59,553 nucleotides of DNA, taken from contig CP070686.1 of the NCBI GenBank assembly GCA_020353055.1, positions 2,060,433 through 2,119,985 of the forward strand. The letters are read 5' to 3'. Each line of letters begins with the position of its first letter. Position 1 is the stretch's first letter. Shown here piece by piece: positions 41,148 to 50,613 of the stretch. Below the pieces are notes generated by a model that worked only from the letters and a program-made list of their open reading frames with translations, was not told the origin of the DNA and did no database searches. The stretch comes from Caldifarciminota bacterium (GTDB lineage: Bacteria; Hydrothermota; Tepidihabitantia; SM23-42). Made by a program: the position numbers and the translations under genes.

Positions 41148-43212
41148 GAGCCTGTTGATGGCCTGGCTGTTGTTGCCTTGTATCGCGATCACGGGAGAAA
41201 CACCGGAAGAACTAAGGTTCTATGAAATCGAGATGACTACGGCGCCGAGTTATGACAACCATTTTCTGGTCGGAGTCAGCAAACTCGCACGTGGACAAAT
41301 AGAGGAAAGTATCAGACTGCTTGAGGGAGTGAAAAGAGTAACCCGTGAAGCGTATTATTACCTTGGCATCGCCTATTACCGGATCGGAGATTATGACCGA
41401 TCAGCCGATTGCTTTGGAGATTTCAATAAATATCGTAATGATGTTTGGCAATCCTATTACTATCTTATCCTTATTAATCTGAAGCATGGCGATATTGATA
41501 ATGCCAAGGATCTCTTGCACAGGATACCAGATCCCGTTGAACAGCAGAAGCTTTCTCGCTACATTTCGGAATATGAGATGCTGAATGAGGCCAGTCGCAG
41601 CATTGTTGAACAGAGATACGAAGATGCGATCGAGTTGTATAGACAGGTGGAAGGATTTCACGGATACCGTGAAATAGGCATGGCTCTTGCCTATGCAAGA
41701 ATGGGTAGATACAAGGAAAGTCTATCTTTGTTGGACAGCGTCATTCATCATAGCAGCGATGAAACACTTGTTCAGTGGGGACTTCTCGAGGCGGGCAAGG
41801 AACTTGCATTGCTACAGGAAATGCGTAAGGCAAAGCAATACTTGAGGCAGTACCTGGAATTGGTTTCCGATAACAACGCCAAGTATCTAATGGGGAAAAT
41901 ATTGAGTGAAGAGGCAAAATATGATTCGGCAATAATGTATTTAGTAGATTTACCGGATACCGTTGACGTATATGTTTTCTACAAAGGGCGGACAGAATAT
42001 TTCCTGGGTTTGTGGGGTAATGCGGAAGAGAAGTTGCTGCGCCATCAAGAGTCGTTTCCGAAATCCTTGTATGCGGATCGAACACTTTATATATTGGCGT
42101 CGATAAATTTTAAGCGCAGGGAGTACGGTAACGCCGTGCAATTCTGGAAGGTGTTGGTTGATTCGTTTCCTTTGTCTCCATACGTTGCGGCTGCACTGCA
42201 GGGGATGGGCGACTCTTACTTCAACATGCGTGAATATGCAGAGGCCCTGGATGCATACCATCGTGTAAAAGACCATTTTCCTTCTGAACGGATATCAGCT
42301 GAGGTGAGCTTGAGGGTGTATGAAACCAGATACTATTTGGGCAAGTATCCCTCATTGCATGATGCATTGAGAAAATACGTAAGAGCAAATCCCAGTTCGG
42401 TATTGGTCGATAGAGTGAGGCTACGTATTGCCAACATACATTATGAAAGGGGAGAATATTATCAGAGTATTCATGAATTGGATAGAATCATCGACGACAA
42501 CAGGAGCCAGGGGATTGAGATAGAGGCGTTGATGCAAAGGGTACAGGTGTGTCAGGCGATGGGTGACGAAAGAGAATTGATGTTTTCCTTACGTTCCTTG
42601 CTGAACAGCGAGAATGCGGCAGAATACCGTTTCTATGCAATTAATGAACTTGGCGCGTTGTCGGCTGAGGAGATGAGGTATGATTCAGCACTGTATTACT
42701 ATAATCTTCTCCTCGATTCCGACGTGTATAAAGAAAACGCGATAATGAAGATTGCTGGTATTTACAGCCAGCTGGGGCGTTACCAGGAATCAATTGCTAT
42801 GACACAGCGATTGATTAACGAATATCCTAAGTCGGCCTACCTCGTTGATGCATATACACTCAAGTCCCGTGCTTTGAAAAATGAGGGAGATTACAGGTCT
42901 GCCACAGAAATTCTTCATGACTTGATCAGTAAGGTTGGAGAACGCGCCGATGTCTATATGGAAATCGGAAATTTATATTTCGAGTCAGAGGAATTTTTGG
43001 ATGCCCGAAAGAACTACTTGAAGGCTTGTGAATTGTATACGCAGAATCGAGAAGATGCAGCACAGGCTTTGTTACTTGCTGGTGATGCATCGGTAGCAAT
43101 TGGTGATATTGCGAAAGGTAAGGAATACTACTTGCACGCAAACATGATCGCCGAATCTCATCTTACGAAGAACAAGGCAATGCAAAAATTAACGGCATTG
43201 TCCGAACAGTAG
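41140..43212 (+). CDS. Large exported TPR-repeat protein
   Basis: A 690-residue protein with a signal peptide (about residues 1-19, MAWLLLPCIAITGE) and some 14 tetratricopeptide-like repeats over the whole length, e.g. YYLGIAYYRIGDYDRSADCF, MREYAEALDAYHRVKDHFP, SQLGRYQESIAMTQRLINEYP. The pattern resembles periplasmic TPR proteins of the BamD/YbgF kind, but no family can be named. The start is TTG 41140, supported by GGAGGTG seven bases upstream; ATG 41158 would remove part of the signal. A palindromic terminator follows. It probably acts as a periplasmic scaffold. Confidence 0.85.
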   Translation: MSKSLLMAWLLLPCIAITGETPEELRFYEIEMTTAPSYDNHFLVGVSKLARGQIEESIRLLEGVKRVTREAYYYLGIAYYRIGDYDRSADCFGDFNKYRNDVWQSYYYLILINLKHGDIDNAKDLLHRIPDPVEQQKLSRYISEYEMLNEASRSIVEQRYEDAIELYRQVEGFHGYREIGMALAYARMGRYKESLSLLDSVIHHSSDETLVQWGLLEAGKELALLQEMRKAKQYLRQYLELVSDNNAKYLMGKILSEEAKYDSAIMYLVDLPDTVDVYVFYKGRTEYFLGLWGNAEEKLLRHQESFPKSLYADRTLYILASINFKRREYGNAVQFWKVLVDSFPLSPYVAAALQGMGDSYFNMREYAEALDAYHRVKDHFPSERISAEVSLRVYETRYYLGKYPSLHDALRKYVRANPSSVLVDRVRLRIANIHYERGEYYQSIHELDRIIDDNRSQGIEIEALMQRVQVCQAMGDERELMFSLRSLLNSENAAEYRFYAINELGALSAEEMRYDSALYYYNLLLDSDVYKENAIMKIAGIYSQLGRYQESIAMTQRLINEYPKSAYLVDAYTLKSRALKNEGDYRSATEILHDLISKVGERADVYMEIGNLYFESEEFLDARKNYLKACELYTQNREDAAQALLLAGDASVAIGDIAKGKEYYLHANMIAESHLTKNKAMQKLTALSEQ

Positions 43213-43227
43213 ATTTCTTTTTCAACC

Positions 43228-43245
43228 CATACCCTGCAGGGTATG
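43228..43245. terminator. Palindromic terminator between convergent genes
   Basis: CATACCCTGCAGGGTATG is a perfect 18-bp palindrome between the TPR gene (plus) and the MerR-like gene (minus). Confidence 0.55.
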
Positions 43246-43264
43246 AATAAATCGACGTTGATGA

Positions 43265-43597
43265 TTATTTCAGTAGATGTCCGATCTTGGCTAATTCATC
43301 CTTCAATTCGCGAAGAAATTTGTTCCTGTTCTTCAATGGTAGTGACAATTGTTCGGGTCCTTCGATGATCTGTATGATCTTCTTTTTTGCTCCAGCAATT
43401 GTGTAGCCTTGTTCATGCAAGATATTCTTTATCATACGCACGATGTCAACGTCTTTTTTTGTATAATATCGGCGTCCGACCCGATTACGCTTGGGTCTCA
43501 GTATCGAGAATTCTTTTTCCCAGTACCGTAATACATATGGCTTCAATTCTAACAAATCAGCCACTTCCTTGATCGAATAGAATTCTTTTTCAGCCAT
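43265..43597 (-). CDS. MerR-family transcriptional regulator
   Basis: A 110-residue DNA-binding protein. The N-terminal winged helix is typical of MerR: YSIKEVADLLELKPYVLRYWEKEF, GRRYYTKKDVDIVRMIKNIL, then EQGYTIAGAKKKI. The C-terminal part is short and has no metal- or drug-binding cysteines. AAAGGAGGAAT lies ahead of the ATG. It follows gpsA by 25 bp and is the last gene of the minus-strand operon. Targets unknown. Confidence 0.9.
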   Translation of the reverse strand: MAEKEFYSIKEVADLLELKPYVLRYWEKEFSILRPKRNRVGRRYYTKKDVDIVRMIKNILHEQGYTIAGAKKKIIQIIEGPEQLSLPLKNRNKFLRELKDELAKIGHLLK

Positions 43598-43622
43598 ATT
43601 CCTCCTTTACTCAGTACAAAAA

Positions 43623-44612
43623 TTACTCATTCTTTAGAGGCCGGCTCATCAAATTGCCGATTGCTTCTCTTGGTGTTTCATTTTTATATAGGATATTGTA
43701 TACCGCCTCACAAATCGGCATTTCGACGCCGTACCTTATTGAGAGTTCTCTTACCGCCTTGGCGGTTGGAGCACCTTCGGCCACCATAACCATTTCGCTG
43801 GCCGCCTGGGTGAGATTTTTTCCGGCTCCGATCTTTGTCCCCAATATATGATTTCTTGATTCTTCGCTGAATGCGGTAGTGACTAGATCACCAAAACCCG
43901 AAAGCCCCCAGAAAGTTCTTGATCTGGCGCCCAACATGGTGCCGAAGCGCTGTATCTCGACGATCGCCCTCGTTATCAATGCTCCCTTCGCATTGTAACC
44001 AAAGCCCAGGCTGTCGATGATGCCGCAGGCTATGGCTATTATGTTCTTGGTAGCTGCACCCAACTCGACGCCAATGACATCATCGCTTTGATAGATTCGA
44101 AAGTACTCTGTCGATAGTTCCTGCTGCAGCAACGTCGTTCCCTTTGGGTCTGCGCCGACCAGCACGACCGCAGTTGGTTCTTTCCTGATAATTTCATTTG
44201 CGATACATGGCCCAGAGAGTACGTAGAGATTGTCTTTAGCAGCGGCTAATTCTTCGATGATCTCGGATGGCCTGCTCAACGTGCCGATTTCTATGCCTTT
44301 GGTCAGACTGAGATAGTATGATTTATCCAAATCTATTTTCTTCAATTTTTGAACAACGCTACGTAGCACTTGCGAAGGTATTGCGAAGACCAGCAGATCA
44401 ACATGCTTGACGACGTTTTCGATCTCCCAGTGGATTTGGATGTTGTCGGGTATTGTATGTCCGATCAGGAACGGCTCATTACTTCGCGTTGACCTTACGC
44501 GCTGAGCGCGTTCTTTATCATATTCCCATATTCTTACGTCATGACCGTTCAGGTGCTGCATGATACCGAAGACAGAACCCCAGTTGCCACATCCCAAAAT
44601 GCCTATCTTCAC
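43623..44612 (-). CDS. gpsA: NAD(P)-dependent glycerol-3-phosphate dehydrogenase
   Basis: Makes glycerol-3-phosphate for phospholipids. It has 329 residues. The nucleotide fold begins KIGILGCGNWGSVFG. The substrate region contains GPCIANEI and LGAATKNIIAIACGI with the catalytic lysine, and the C-terminal domain ends in AVYNILYKNETPREAI. It overlaps plsY by 4 bp; PlsY uses its product directly, so the two genes form a phospholipid unit. Confidence 0.95.
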   Translation of the reverse strand: MKIGILGCGNWGSVFGIMQHLNGHDVRIWEYDKERAQRVRSTRSNEPFLIGHTIPDNIQIHWEIENVVKHVDLLVFAIPSQVLRSVVQKLKKIDLDKSYYLSLTKGIEIGTLSRPSEIIEELAAAKDNLYVLSGPCIANEIIRKEPTAVVLVGADPKGTTLLQQELSTEYFRIYQSDDVIGVELGAATKNIIAIACGIIDSLGFGYNAKGALITRAIVEIQRFGTMLGARSRTFWGLSGFGDLVTTAFSEESRNHILGTKIGAGKNLTQAASEMVMVAEGAPTAKAVRELSIRYGVEMPICEAVYNILYKNETPREAIGNLMSRPLKNE

Positions 44613-45202
44613 TTTTTCCTCCAGAGCACGGTTTTTGGTTCGCTCCTGTTCAAGAGGCGCTGGATATTATGCCGGTGTGCATAGAACACCATGATAGATA
44701 TAAGAATGAAAAGCAACCGATCGCCGATTGTTCCTTCGTTCATGATGAATGAAAAAAGCGGCAATGCGACGGCAAAGGATAGAGAAGCGAGCGATACGAG
44801 CAAGGTGGTGAGGTAGATCAGTAGCCAGATGCCGATTGAGAGGGCAAATGATTTTAGTGCAAGAGTCGCAGCGACTCCAATGGTTGTGGCGACGCCTTTA
44901 CCACCGCGAAAGCCAAAGAAGGGATTGAAGATATGCCCGAGTATTGCGCCGGCACCGGCAAGTGTGCCTGAATCGAGAAGCGATTGGCTGAGGAGAACCG
45001 GTATAACACCTTTAAACGCGTCAAGTAGGAATCCCAATACGAAGAATAGGGGTCCCAGGTTGCGACCCAAATTTGTGGCGCCGATGTTGCCACTGCCTAC
45101 TTTTCTCAGGTCTACACCGCGCAGCAGTCCGAGCATATAGGAAAACGGCATCATGCCAAAAAATAAACCGATTATAAAAGACAGAAAATAATTCACCATC
45201 AA
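44609..45202 (-). CDS. plsY: Acyl-phosphate:glycerol-3-phosphate acyltransferase
   Basis: First acylation step of phospholipid synthesis in the inner membrane. It has 197 residues and about five helices. The three cytosolic motifs are intact: SGNIGATNLGRNLG, GHIFNPFFGFRGGKGVATTI and the late YAHRHNIQRLL. It starts one base after the der stop. It works with gpsA next to it. Confidence 0.95.
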   Translation of the reverse strand: MMVNYFLSFIIGLFFGMMPFSYMLGLLRGVDLRKVGSGNIGATNLGRNLGPLFFVLGFLLDAFKGVIPVLLSQSLLDSGTLAGAGAILGHIFNPFFGFRGGKGVATTIGVAATLALKSFALSIGIWLLIYLTTLLVSLASLSFAVALPLFSFIMNEGTIGDRLLFILISIMVFYAHRHNIQRLLNRSEPKTVLWRKK

Positions 45203-45203
45203 A

Positions 45204-46487
45204 TCATCTGCTCCGGTACTTTTTTCTGGTCTTCGTTTTTATGAGCACCGGTATGCCGGCGAAACCCAGGTAGTTCCTTATTACATGTCTCAAGTACTTT
45301 ATGTAACTTTCTTTGGCCGGCGAAGAGAGAGTTGCCTGAAATACCGGCGGTCGATGTCCTACTTGTCTCAGTTTAAGAACTTCGCCGTTTGGCGGCGGTC
45401 TTAAAGCCTTGCCGATATCGTCGAGAGTCCTCTGGTCAGCAATTTTAGCACTCTCTTCGTGAATATCGAGGACTTTCTGCATCAGCATATCGACATTGAA
45501 TCGCGTCTTCGCCGATATCGGGATCACCGGTACGAAATCGAGGTAAGGCAGGGATTCATTAGTTGATCGAATGATCTTCTCTTGTTTATCGGATGCGATC
45601 AAATCGATCTTGTTCGGCGCAAGTACTAACCCCTTTGCTTTGGAAAGAACAAGCGCCGCGATTCTCTGATCCTGGTCGACGATGCCGGTCGTCACATCGA
45701 AGATAAGGATCGTGATGTCGGTTTGCTCGATCATCTTGATCGCACGCATTACGGAATAGAATTCGATCGGTTCCTTGATACGGGAACGTCGTCTGATGCC
45801 GGCGGTATCGATTATTTCAATATCTTTCCCATCGAGGTTAATTCTGGCATTGACCAGATCCCTGGTAGTACCCGGTTTGGCGTCGACTATGGCTCGTTCT
45901 TTTTTCAGAAATGCATTGAGTAGAGTCGATTTGCCGGAGTTCGGCCTTCCGAGGATGAGCAATCTTATGCGCGAAATCTTTTCTGATATTCGTGGAGCAG
46001 GAAGTTTGTCCAGGGTTGCATCAAGCACATCCCCAAAACCTATTCCTGCTTCAGCCGATACGGGGAACATCTTCTTGTGACCTAACCCGTAGAACTCAGT
46101 TGTGTTGTTTCTGATTTTCTTATCATCGATTTTGTTGATCAGGAGAAAAATCGGTTTGTCTGTTTTTCTCAATTCACTGCTGATTTCCTCATCGATCGGC
46201 TTGAGTCCGGTACGTCCATCAACGACAAAATATATGACATCGGCTTCTTCGAGGGCGGTCTCGATCTGATCCTGTATGCTTTTTGCCAGTGGAAATTCCT
46301 CGTCGGGAAAGAATCCACCCGTATCAATCAAACCAAAGGAGCGGCCGCACCACTGGACCTCGCTATAGATGCGGTCCCGTGTAACACCGGGCTCTTTGTA
46401 CACTATACTGTATCGCATGCCGGTCAGCCGGTTGAATATCGTCGACTTACCAACGTTCTTTCTTCCGACTATGGCTACTGTAGGCAC
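45204..46487 (-). CDS. der: Ribosome-associated GTPase Der (EngA)
   Basis: Needed for 50S ribosome assembly. It has 427 residues. Two GTPase domains in tandem: the first with GRKNVGKSTIFNRL, DTGGFF and NKIDD; the second with GRPNSGKSTLLNAF, DTAGIRRRSRI and NKIDLI. A C-terminal KH-like domain and a lysine/arginine-rich tail (KTKTRKKYRSR) follow. It overlaps the DUF512 gene by 13 bp, a pairing seen in other bacteria. Confidence 0.95.
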   Translation of the reverse strand: MPTVAIVGRKNVGKSTIFNRLTGMRYSIVYKEPGVTRDRIYSEVQWCGRSFGLIDTGGFFPDEEFPLAKSIQDQIETALEEADVIYFVVDGRTGLKPIDEEISSELRKTDKPIFLLINKIDDKKIRNNTTEFYGLGHKKMFPVSAEAGIGFGDVLDATLDKLPAPRISEKISRIRLLILGRPNSGKSTLLNAFLKKERAIVDAKPGTTRDLVNARINLDGKDIEIIDTAGIRRRSRIKEPIEFYSVMRAIKMIEQTDITILIFDVTTGIVDQDQRIAALVLSKAKGLVLAPNKIDLIASDKQEKIIRSTNESLPYLDFVPVIPISAKTRFNVDMLMQKVLDIHEESAKIADQRTLDDIGKALRPPPNGEVLKLRQVGHRPPVFQATLSSPAKESYIKYLRHVIRNYLGFAGIPVLIKTKTRKKYRSR

Positions 46488-47692
46488 GATACCAACTCCT
46501 TCAGGTTTCTTGGAGAGACGAAAACGCGTTCATCGCTGATCTTTTTACCGTCTAGAAACTGACCTTTTTCATTGACACAGTTCGGGGGCAGGGCTATACG
46601 GGCGTATTTTTTATCCTGAGTTGCTATATGTCGGTTGATGTCGGTCGCGCACATCAGCCCTGAAACGGTTACGTTTCTTCCGAAAAATTCATTGTCTACC
46701 GTTTTGACATCAACGGTGATATTGGGGCGCAGCCGCGATTTTAGCATTTCCAGATATTTCCTTGCAGAGATTCCGGTTAGGAACAGATATTTACCTTTCG
46801 ACTTCCGGATATTTTTTATCTTCTTCATTTCTTCGAGGAAAGACCTGACAATACCAATTCCGTTTTCGTACTGAGGGAAATCATCGTAGTATTCCTTTTC
46901 CGGTATCTGAAAGCCTGCTTTTATGTAGAACTCGTCCGCCAGGTAGACGAGACCTTGATTTGTTGTTTTCCGGAAACGTTCATGCAGCCGGTGGACGGAT
47001 TCTATTATCGACCGGCTCTCCTTTTTCGACACGAGCCGGATCCCTTCTATATACTTCGTTTTTCCCACGGGTACAATACCTATGGACTGTACTGCAGGAT
47101 ACAAATGCGATAACTCCTCGATGGTTTTGTAAAAGCCTCGCCCGTCGGTCATACCCGGGATCACCACGATCTGGCAGTGCATTTTTATGTCCACGTCTGC
47201 GAGTGCTTTCATATGTTGAACTATCATGGCTGCCTTATTATTCATAAAAAGTCTTGCGCGCAGTTCTGGCTCAGTTGTATGGACTGATATATACAGGGGC
47301 GATAATCTCAATCGACCGATTCTTGTGATATCCGTATTGTTTATATTCGTCAGGCTGAGAAAGTTGCCGAACAAAAAAGAAAGCCGGTAATCGTCATCCC
47401 TGAAGTAAAGCTCCTTTCTCAATGAATCTGGAAGACCTTTGATAAAACAGAAATGGCAATCGTTGTTGCAGCGTCTGTATTGTGGTGTTTCAAGAGTGAT
47501 GGATATGTCCTGATTCCGCGTATAAGTGATCTTCTTTCGAGTACTGTTGTATTCCAGTACGACGTGACGGGTTTTGTTAGTATCATTATAGAACTGGAAC
47601 TCGAGAAAGTCTTCAATTTGATGGTCATTAATGGTTGTTAATATGGCGCCTGGAGGGATTCTTTTATCTCGGCTTGCGGTGACCTTGACCAT
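46475..47692 (-). CDS. DUF512 radical-SAM-like protein with PDZ domain
   Basis: A 405-residue iron-sulfur protein of unknown reaction. The N-terminus is a PDZ-like domain (IPPGAILTTINDHQIEDFLE). The cluster motif CNNDCHFC (C-x3-C-x2-C) is followed by RKELYFRDDDYRLSFLFGNF, a hallmark of the DUF512 family. PGMTDGRGFYKTIEEL and a C-terminal LFLTGISARKYLEML part follow. ATG 47692 is preferred because it begins six bases after the -10 box; there is no Shine-Dalgarno. It is the first gene of the der-plsY-gpsA-merR operon. Confidence 0.9.
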   Translation of the reverse strand: MVKVTASRDKRIPPGAILTTINDHQIEDFLEFQFYNDTNKTRHVVLEYNSTRKKITYTRNQDISITLETPQYRRCNNDCHFCFIKGLPDSLRKELYFRDDDYRLSFLFGNFLSLTNINNTDITRIGRLRLSPLYISVHTTEPELRARLFMNNKAAMIVQHMKALADVDIKMHCQIVVIPGMTDGRGFYKTIEELSHLYPAVQSIGIVPVGKTKYIEGIRLVSKKESRSIIESVHRLHERFRKTTNQGLVYLADEFYIKAGFQIPEKEYYDDFPQYENGIGIVRSFLEEMKKIKNIRKSKGKYLFLTGISARKYLEMLKSRLRPNITVDVKTVDNEFFGRNVTVSGLMCATDINRHIATQDKKYARIALPPNCVNEKGQFLDGKKISDERVFVSPRNLKELVSCLQ

Positions 47693-47698
47693 GTGATA

Positions 47699-47726
47699 AT
47701 TATAGAACAAATGACCTTAAATTCAA
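47699..47726 (-). promoter_or_regulatory. Promoter of the DUF512-der operon, leaderless type
   Basis: On the minus strand: TTGAAT (47726-47721), 16 bp, TATAAT (47704-47699), TATCAC, then ATG at 47692. Confidence 0.75.
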
Positions 47727-47783
47727 GTGTTTGTTTAACATTGTGCTAGTGCTGATAGCCAATCTTTTTATTCTTAGGAATCA

Positions 47784-47811
47784 TTGACAGTGCTTGATTT
47801 ATATGTATTAT
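47784..47811 (+). promoter_or_regulatory. Promoter of tRNA-Leu
   Basis: TTGACA (47784-47789), 16 bp, TATTAT (47806-47811). Transcription should start around 47818, 13 bases before the tRNA. Confidence 0.7.
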
Positions 47812-47830
47812 TAATATTCAAACATCAACT

Positions 47831-47912
47831 GCCGGGGTGGTGGAATTGGCAGACACATACGTTTGAGGGGCGTAGGCCTTCGGGCATGGGGGTTCAAATC
47901 CCCCCTCCGGCA
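47831..47912 (+). tRNA. tRNA-Leu(GAG)
   Basis: An 82-base class II tRNA. Acceptor GCCGGGG pairs with CTCCGGC, allowing one mismatch or wobble. The anticodon stem TACGT/GCGTA encloses TTGAGGG with GAG at 47865-47867. A long variable arm (GGCCTTCGGGC) and T arm GGGGG TTCAAAT CCCCC complete it. CCA is not encoded. It ends 14 bases before the FG-GAP gene. Confidence 0.93.
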
Positions 47913-47926
47913 TCTGGGAGGAACCA

Positions 47927-49858
47927 ATGTGTACAGTTATAATGTGCTTGTTGCTGGTTTCATCAACAACAGAAATCAGCGGCAGTCGAACAAACCTCGA
48001 TGATTCCCATACGATCTGTGAACAGTCCTCTGGCAAAACCTATCCGTCCCGGACACCACCGGAGCAAATGCCAGGTTGGCCAAAGCAGATACCGGCTGCT
48101 GCGTTCTTTGCACCAAGCGGTGTAGTGCTCGCTGACATCAATGGGGATGGCTATTGTGAGATTCTAGCTGGTACAACCTCTAATGCTTTCTACATATGGG
48201 ATTATCAAGGGAATCTGCTGACCGGGTGGCCCAAGACCGGGATCGAGGAGATCCAGACTAAGGCAGCCGTTGCCGACATAGATACGAGCTTCCCAGGGCT
48301 GGAGATCATCGTACCGGGACGTGCCAATACGTTGTATGCCTGGCATATGGACGGCACGAATGTGCCTGGCTGGCCTCAGTATGTCGGCGAAACCGGCGGA
48401 TTCAAATCCCCTGTTATCTTTGATGTTGACGGTGACGGCGATCTGGAGATCATTCTCGGTCAACGCTTCTATCCCGAAGGCAGGGTACGTGTGTACCATC
48501 ATGATGGCACGCCGCTTGCCGGCTGGCCTAAGATGGTCGATTATATGTGTGTATCAACACCCTCGGTCGGTGATGTTGACAACGACGGCGTCATTGAAAT
48601 TTGCGCGGTTTCTTTCAATTCTGTATATTTGTGGGATAAGGACGGTAATGACGAACCAGGGTGGCCAATGCTCAATATTGCAGGTGGTGTTATTGGCGGC
48701 GGGATAAGCTATGCCCAACCCGTGCTCTGCGATATCACCGGTGATGGCAATAGTGATGTTCTGGTGGCCACTTATACGGATTATTATGATTCAGTAAAAG
48801 TTTGGCAGTACGACGGGTCAGGCTATGCCGGCTGGCCAAAGTCCTACCCAGGTCCACAGTCATACGTGACCCCGGTCACAGGTGATATTGACGGCGATGG
48901 TGATTACGAGATCTTCGGTGGAGGGCATACTAGCTATAATGGTTTCCTCGCGCGCCATCATACTGGCGGTCAAGTTGGCGGATGGCCGGTCCAGATCCAT
49001 AATAATGAATGTTCACCAATTATCTTCGATCTTGATGATGATGGGGACCGCGAGGTGATCGTCGGTGAAAACGATATTACGGGCTACCTTTATGCCTTCC
49101 ACGGTGATGGAACAATGGTTGAAGATTGGCCAATACAAACGACGATAAATATCTACGTGAACAGTGCTTCGGTCGCGGACGTCGATGCCGATGGCGATAT
49201 TGAAATTGGCCTGCTTGCCGCCGATGGTACGGTTAATCTTTGGACGATCGAGGGTGTGTCTTTGAGGAATTATCTCGTTGATTGGGGTACATTCTTCCAC
49301 GACAACTGGAATACCGGATGGGTGCACCCGCTGCCGCCTGAGAACCTGAGTGCAGATGTGAGCGGTGACACGGTTTCTTTGACCTGGGATGCGAACGGTG
49401 AGCCGGACATTGCTGGTTACAATGTATATCGCAGCGATGTGTCTGGCGGTCCTTATGAGAAGATCAATGAGGATGTTGTTTCAGAGCTTTTCTATTTTGA
49501 CATTCCCGGTGCGGGTGATTACTACTATTGTGTTACTGCACAGATATATGCGGTGACCGAGTCGCGTTTGAGTAATGAGGTGACTGCGCCGGTGGGTGTG
49601 ACCGAGGTTACGGAATACCGGGTTAGTAGTATCACTGTTTCTCCGAATCCGTTCTACAATTCTGTCAAGTTTTCGTCACGCTCTACTGATGATATGAGCA
49701 TAAGGATTTACGATATTACCGGTTCGCTTGTTGAGGAGATTGTTGGTCAGGGTAGTGTTGTTTGGCAGACCGACAATGCGATTCCGCGTGGTATCTATTT
49801 TGCCGCTATCGAGGCTGGTGAGCAGGAGATAATCAGGAAGATCATCAAATTGAATTAA
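47927..49858 (+). CDS. Secreted FG-GAP/VCBS repeat protein with fibronectin III and T9SS-like domains
   Basis: A 643-residue exported protein. After a short signal peptide come about eight FG-GAP-like blades (GWP...[29 protein letters not shown]) with DxDxDG calcium-binding loops; they likely form a beta-propeller (residues 45-460). A fibronectin type III domain follows (about 465-560, [34 protein letters not shown]), then the C-terminal sorting domain ([38 protein letters not shown]). GGGAGG lies six bases ahead of the ATG. No separate promoter is visible between it and the tRNA-Leu gene. Function unknown; a secreted adhesin or binding protein is likely. Confidence 0.9.
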   Translation: MCTVIMCLLLVSSTTEISGSRTNLDDSHTICEQSSGKTYPSRTPPEQMPGWPKQIPAAAFFAPSGVVLADINGDGYCEILAGTTSNAFYIWDYQGNLLTGWPKTGIEEIQTKAAVADIDTSFPGLEIIVPGRANTLYAWHMDGTNVPGWPQYVGETGGFKSPVIFDVDGDGDLEIILGQRFYPEGRVRVYHHDGTPLAGWPKMVDYMCVSTPSVGDVDNDGVIEICAVSFNSVYLWDKDGNDEPGWPMLNIAGGVIGGGISYAQPVLCDITGDGNSDVLVATYTDYYDSVKVWQYDGSGYAGWPKSYPGPQSYVTPVTGDIDGDGDYEIFGGGHTSYNGFLARHHTGGQVGGWPVQIHNNECSPIIFDLDDDGDREVIVGENDITGYLYAFHGDGTMVEDWPIQTTINIYVNSASVADVDADGDIEIGLLAADGTVNLWTIEGVSLRNYLVDWGTFFHDNWNTGWVHPLPPENLSADVSGDTVSLTWDANGEPDIAGYNVYRSDVSGGPYEKINEDVVSELFYFDIPGAGDYYYCVTAQIYAVTESRLSNEVTAPVGVTEVTEYRVSSITVSPNPFYNSVKFSSRSTDDMSIRIYDITGSLVEEIVGQGSVVWQTDNAIPRGIYFAAIEAGEQEIIRKIIKLN

Positions 49859-49888
49859 GACCGGCCTTTACAAGTCACGAAAAAGTAC

Positions 49889-49920
49889 GGCTCGGGGTCT
49901 GATACGGCCCCGAGCCTTGT
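49889..49920 (+). terminator. Intrinsic terminator of the FG-GAP gene
   Basis: GGCTCGGGG (49889-49897) pairs with CCCCGAGCC (49908-49916) and runs into TTGTTTTG. Confidence 0.9.
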
Positions 49921-49927
49921 TTTGGAA

Positions 49928-49998
49928 CTGGGGGACAGGGAGTCGAACCCCGATTAGTTGATCCAGAGTCAACCGTCCTACCATTGAACGATCCCCCA
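49928..49998 (-). tRNA. tRNA-Gln(CTG)
   Basis: A 71-base tRNA on the minus strand. Acceptor TGGGGGA pairs with TCCCCCA; anticodon stem GTTGA/TCAAC with loop CTCTGGA (CTG at 49966-49964); T loop TTCGACT. CCA is not encoded. Confidence 0.93.
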
Positions 49999-50062
49999 TT
50001 CACCATCTATGCATTGTTTCCTCAAAATGCGAAATGCGGATTTCGAATTCCAAATACTATTG

Positions 50063-50090
50063 ATTATATTTACCATTGCGTCATCGTCAA
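50063..50090 (-). promoter_or_regulatory. Promoter of tRNA-Gln
   Basis: On the minus strand: TTGACG (50090-50085), 16 bp, TATAAT (50068-50063). Confidence 0.75.
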
Positions 50091-50100
50091 GCTTATAAAG

Positions 50101-50128
50101 TTGACAAGCAACACTTAACGTGTATAAT
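50101..50128 (+). promoter_or_regulatory. Promoter of the tRNA-Ser pair
   Basis: TTGACA (50101-50106), 16 bp, TATAAT (50123-50128). It is divergent from the tRNA-Gln promoter, with only ten bases between their -35 boxes. Confidence 0.8.
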
Positions 50129-50168
50129 CATACCATAGTATCTCAGCTTATTGTGATGCTATTGCATT

Positions 50169-50252
50169 GGAGAGCTAGTCCTAACTGGTAAGGCAGCGGA
50201 CTTGAAATCCGCCGGGAGCAATCCCATGGGGGTTCGAATCCCTCGCTCTCCG
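50169..50252 (+). tRNA. tRNA-Ser(TGA)
   Basis: An 84-base class II tRNA. Acceptor GGAGAGC pairs with GCTCTCC, discriminator G. Anticodon stem CGGA/TCCG around CTTGAAA gives TGA. A long variable arm follows. CCA is not encoded. Confidence 0.93.
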
Positions 50253-50281
50253 TATGCTGCTTTGAGCGGCATTTGGTCCCT

Positions 50282-50370
50282 GGAGAGGTGGCCGAGCGGT
50301 CGAAGGCACCCGCTTGCTAAGCGGTTTCTCGTCGAAAGATGGGACGGGAGTTCGAATCTCCCCCTCTCCG
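50282..50370 (+). tRNA. tRNA-Ser(GCT)
   Basis: An 89-base class II tRNA. Acceptor GGAGAGG pairs with CCTCTCC, discriminator G. CCGCTTGCTAAGCGG is the anticodon arm with GCT. A long variable arm precedes the T loop TTCGAAT. It is followed by a GCCGCC/GGCGGC hairpin. CCA is not encoded. Confidence 0.93.
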
Positions 50371-50408
50371 TTCGCCGCCTTCGGCGGCGATTCCCCGACA
50401 AAGATGTC

Positions 50409-50460
50409 GGGACACTGATTTTTGTGCTCAAATCATTGATTTGAACAAAAATCGTGACAG
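50409..50460. repeat. Palindromic repeat of about 52 bp, copy 2
   Basis: GGGACACTGATTTTTGTG, then CAAATCATTGATTTG, then CAAAAATCGTGACAG. Closely matches 20911-20963. It follows CCCGAC/GTCGGG and GCCGCC/GGCGGC hairpins after the tRNA-Ser genes. The remaining bases to 50613 show no gene. Confidence 0.65.
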
Positions 50461-50613
50461 TGATAAAAGATAAGATAACAAAGATGGTTTTTGGGTTTTT
50501 AGGGTGGAGAGCCTATTTCACCGTATCCTTGTTATGCCCCGAAAGGTGTGGGTAAAGTAACATTGATAAAAAAGTAAGATTACGGAAACACAAGGAGAAG
50601 GATTACAGCTAAC

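Noticed and set aside
50159-50444. Frames on both strands over the tRNA-Ser genes
   Set aside because: They translate tRNA sequence and have no independent support.
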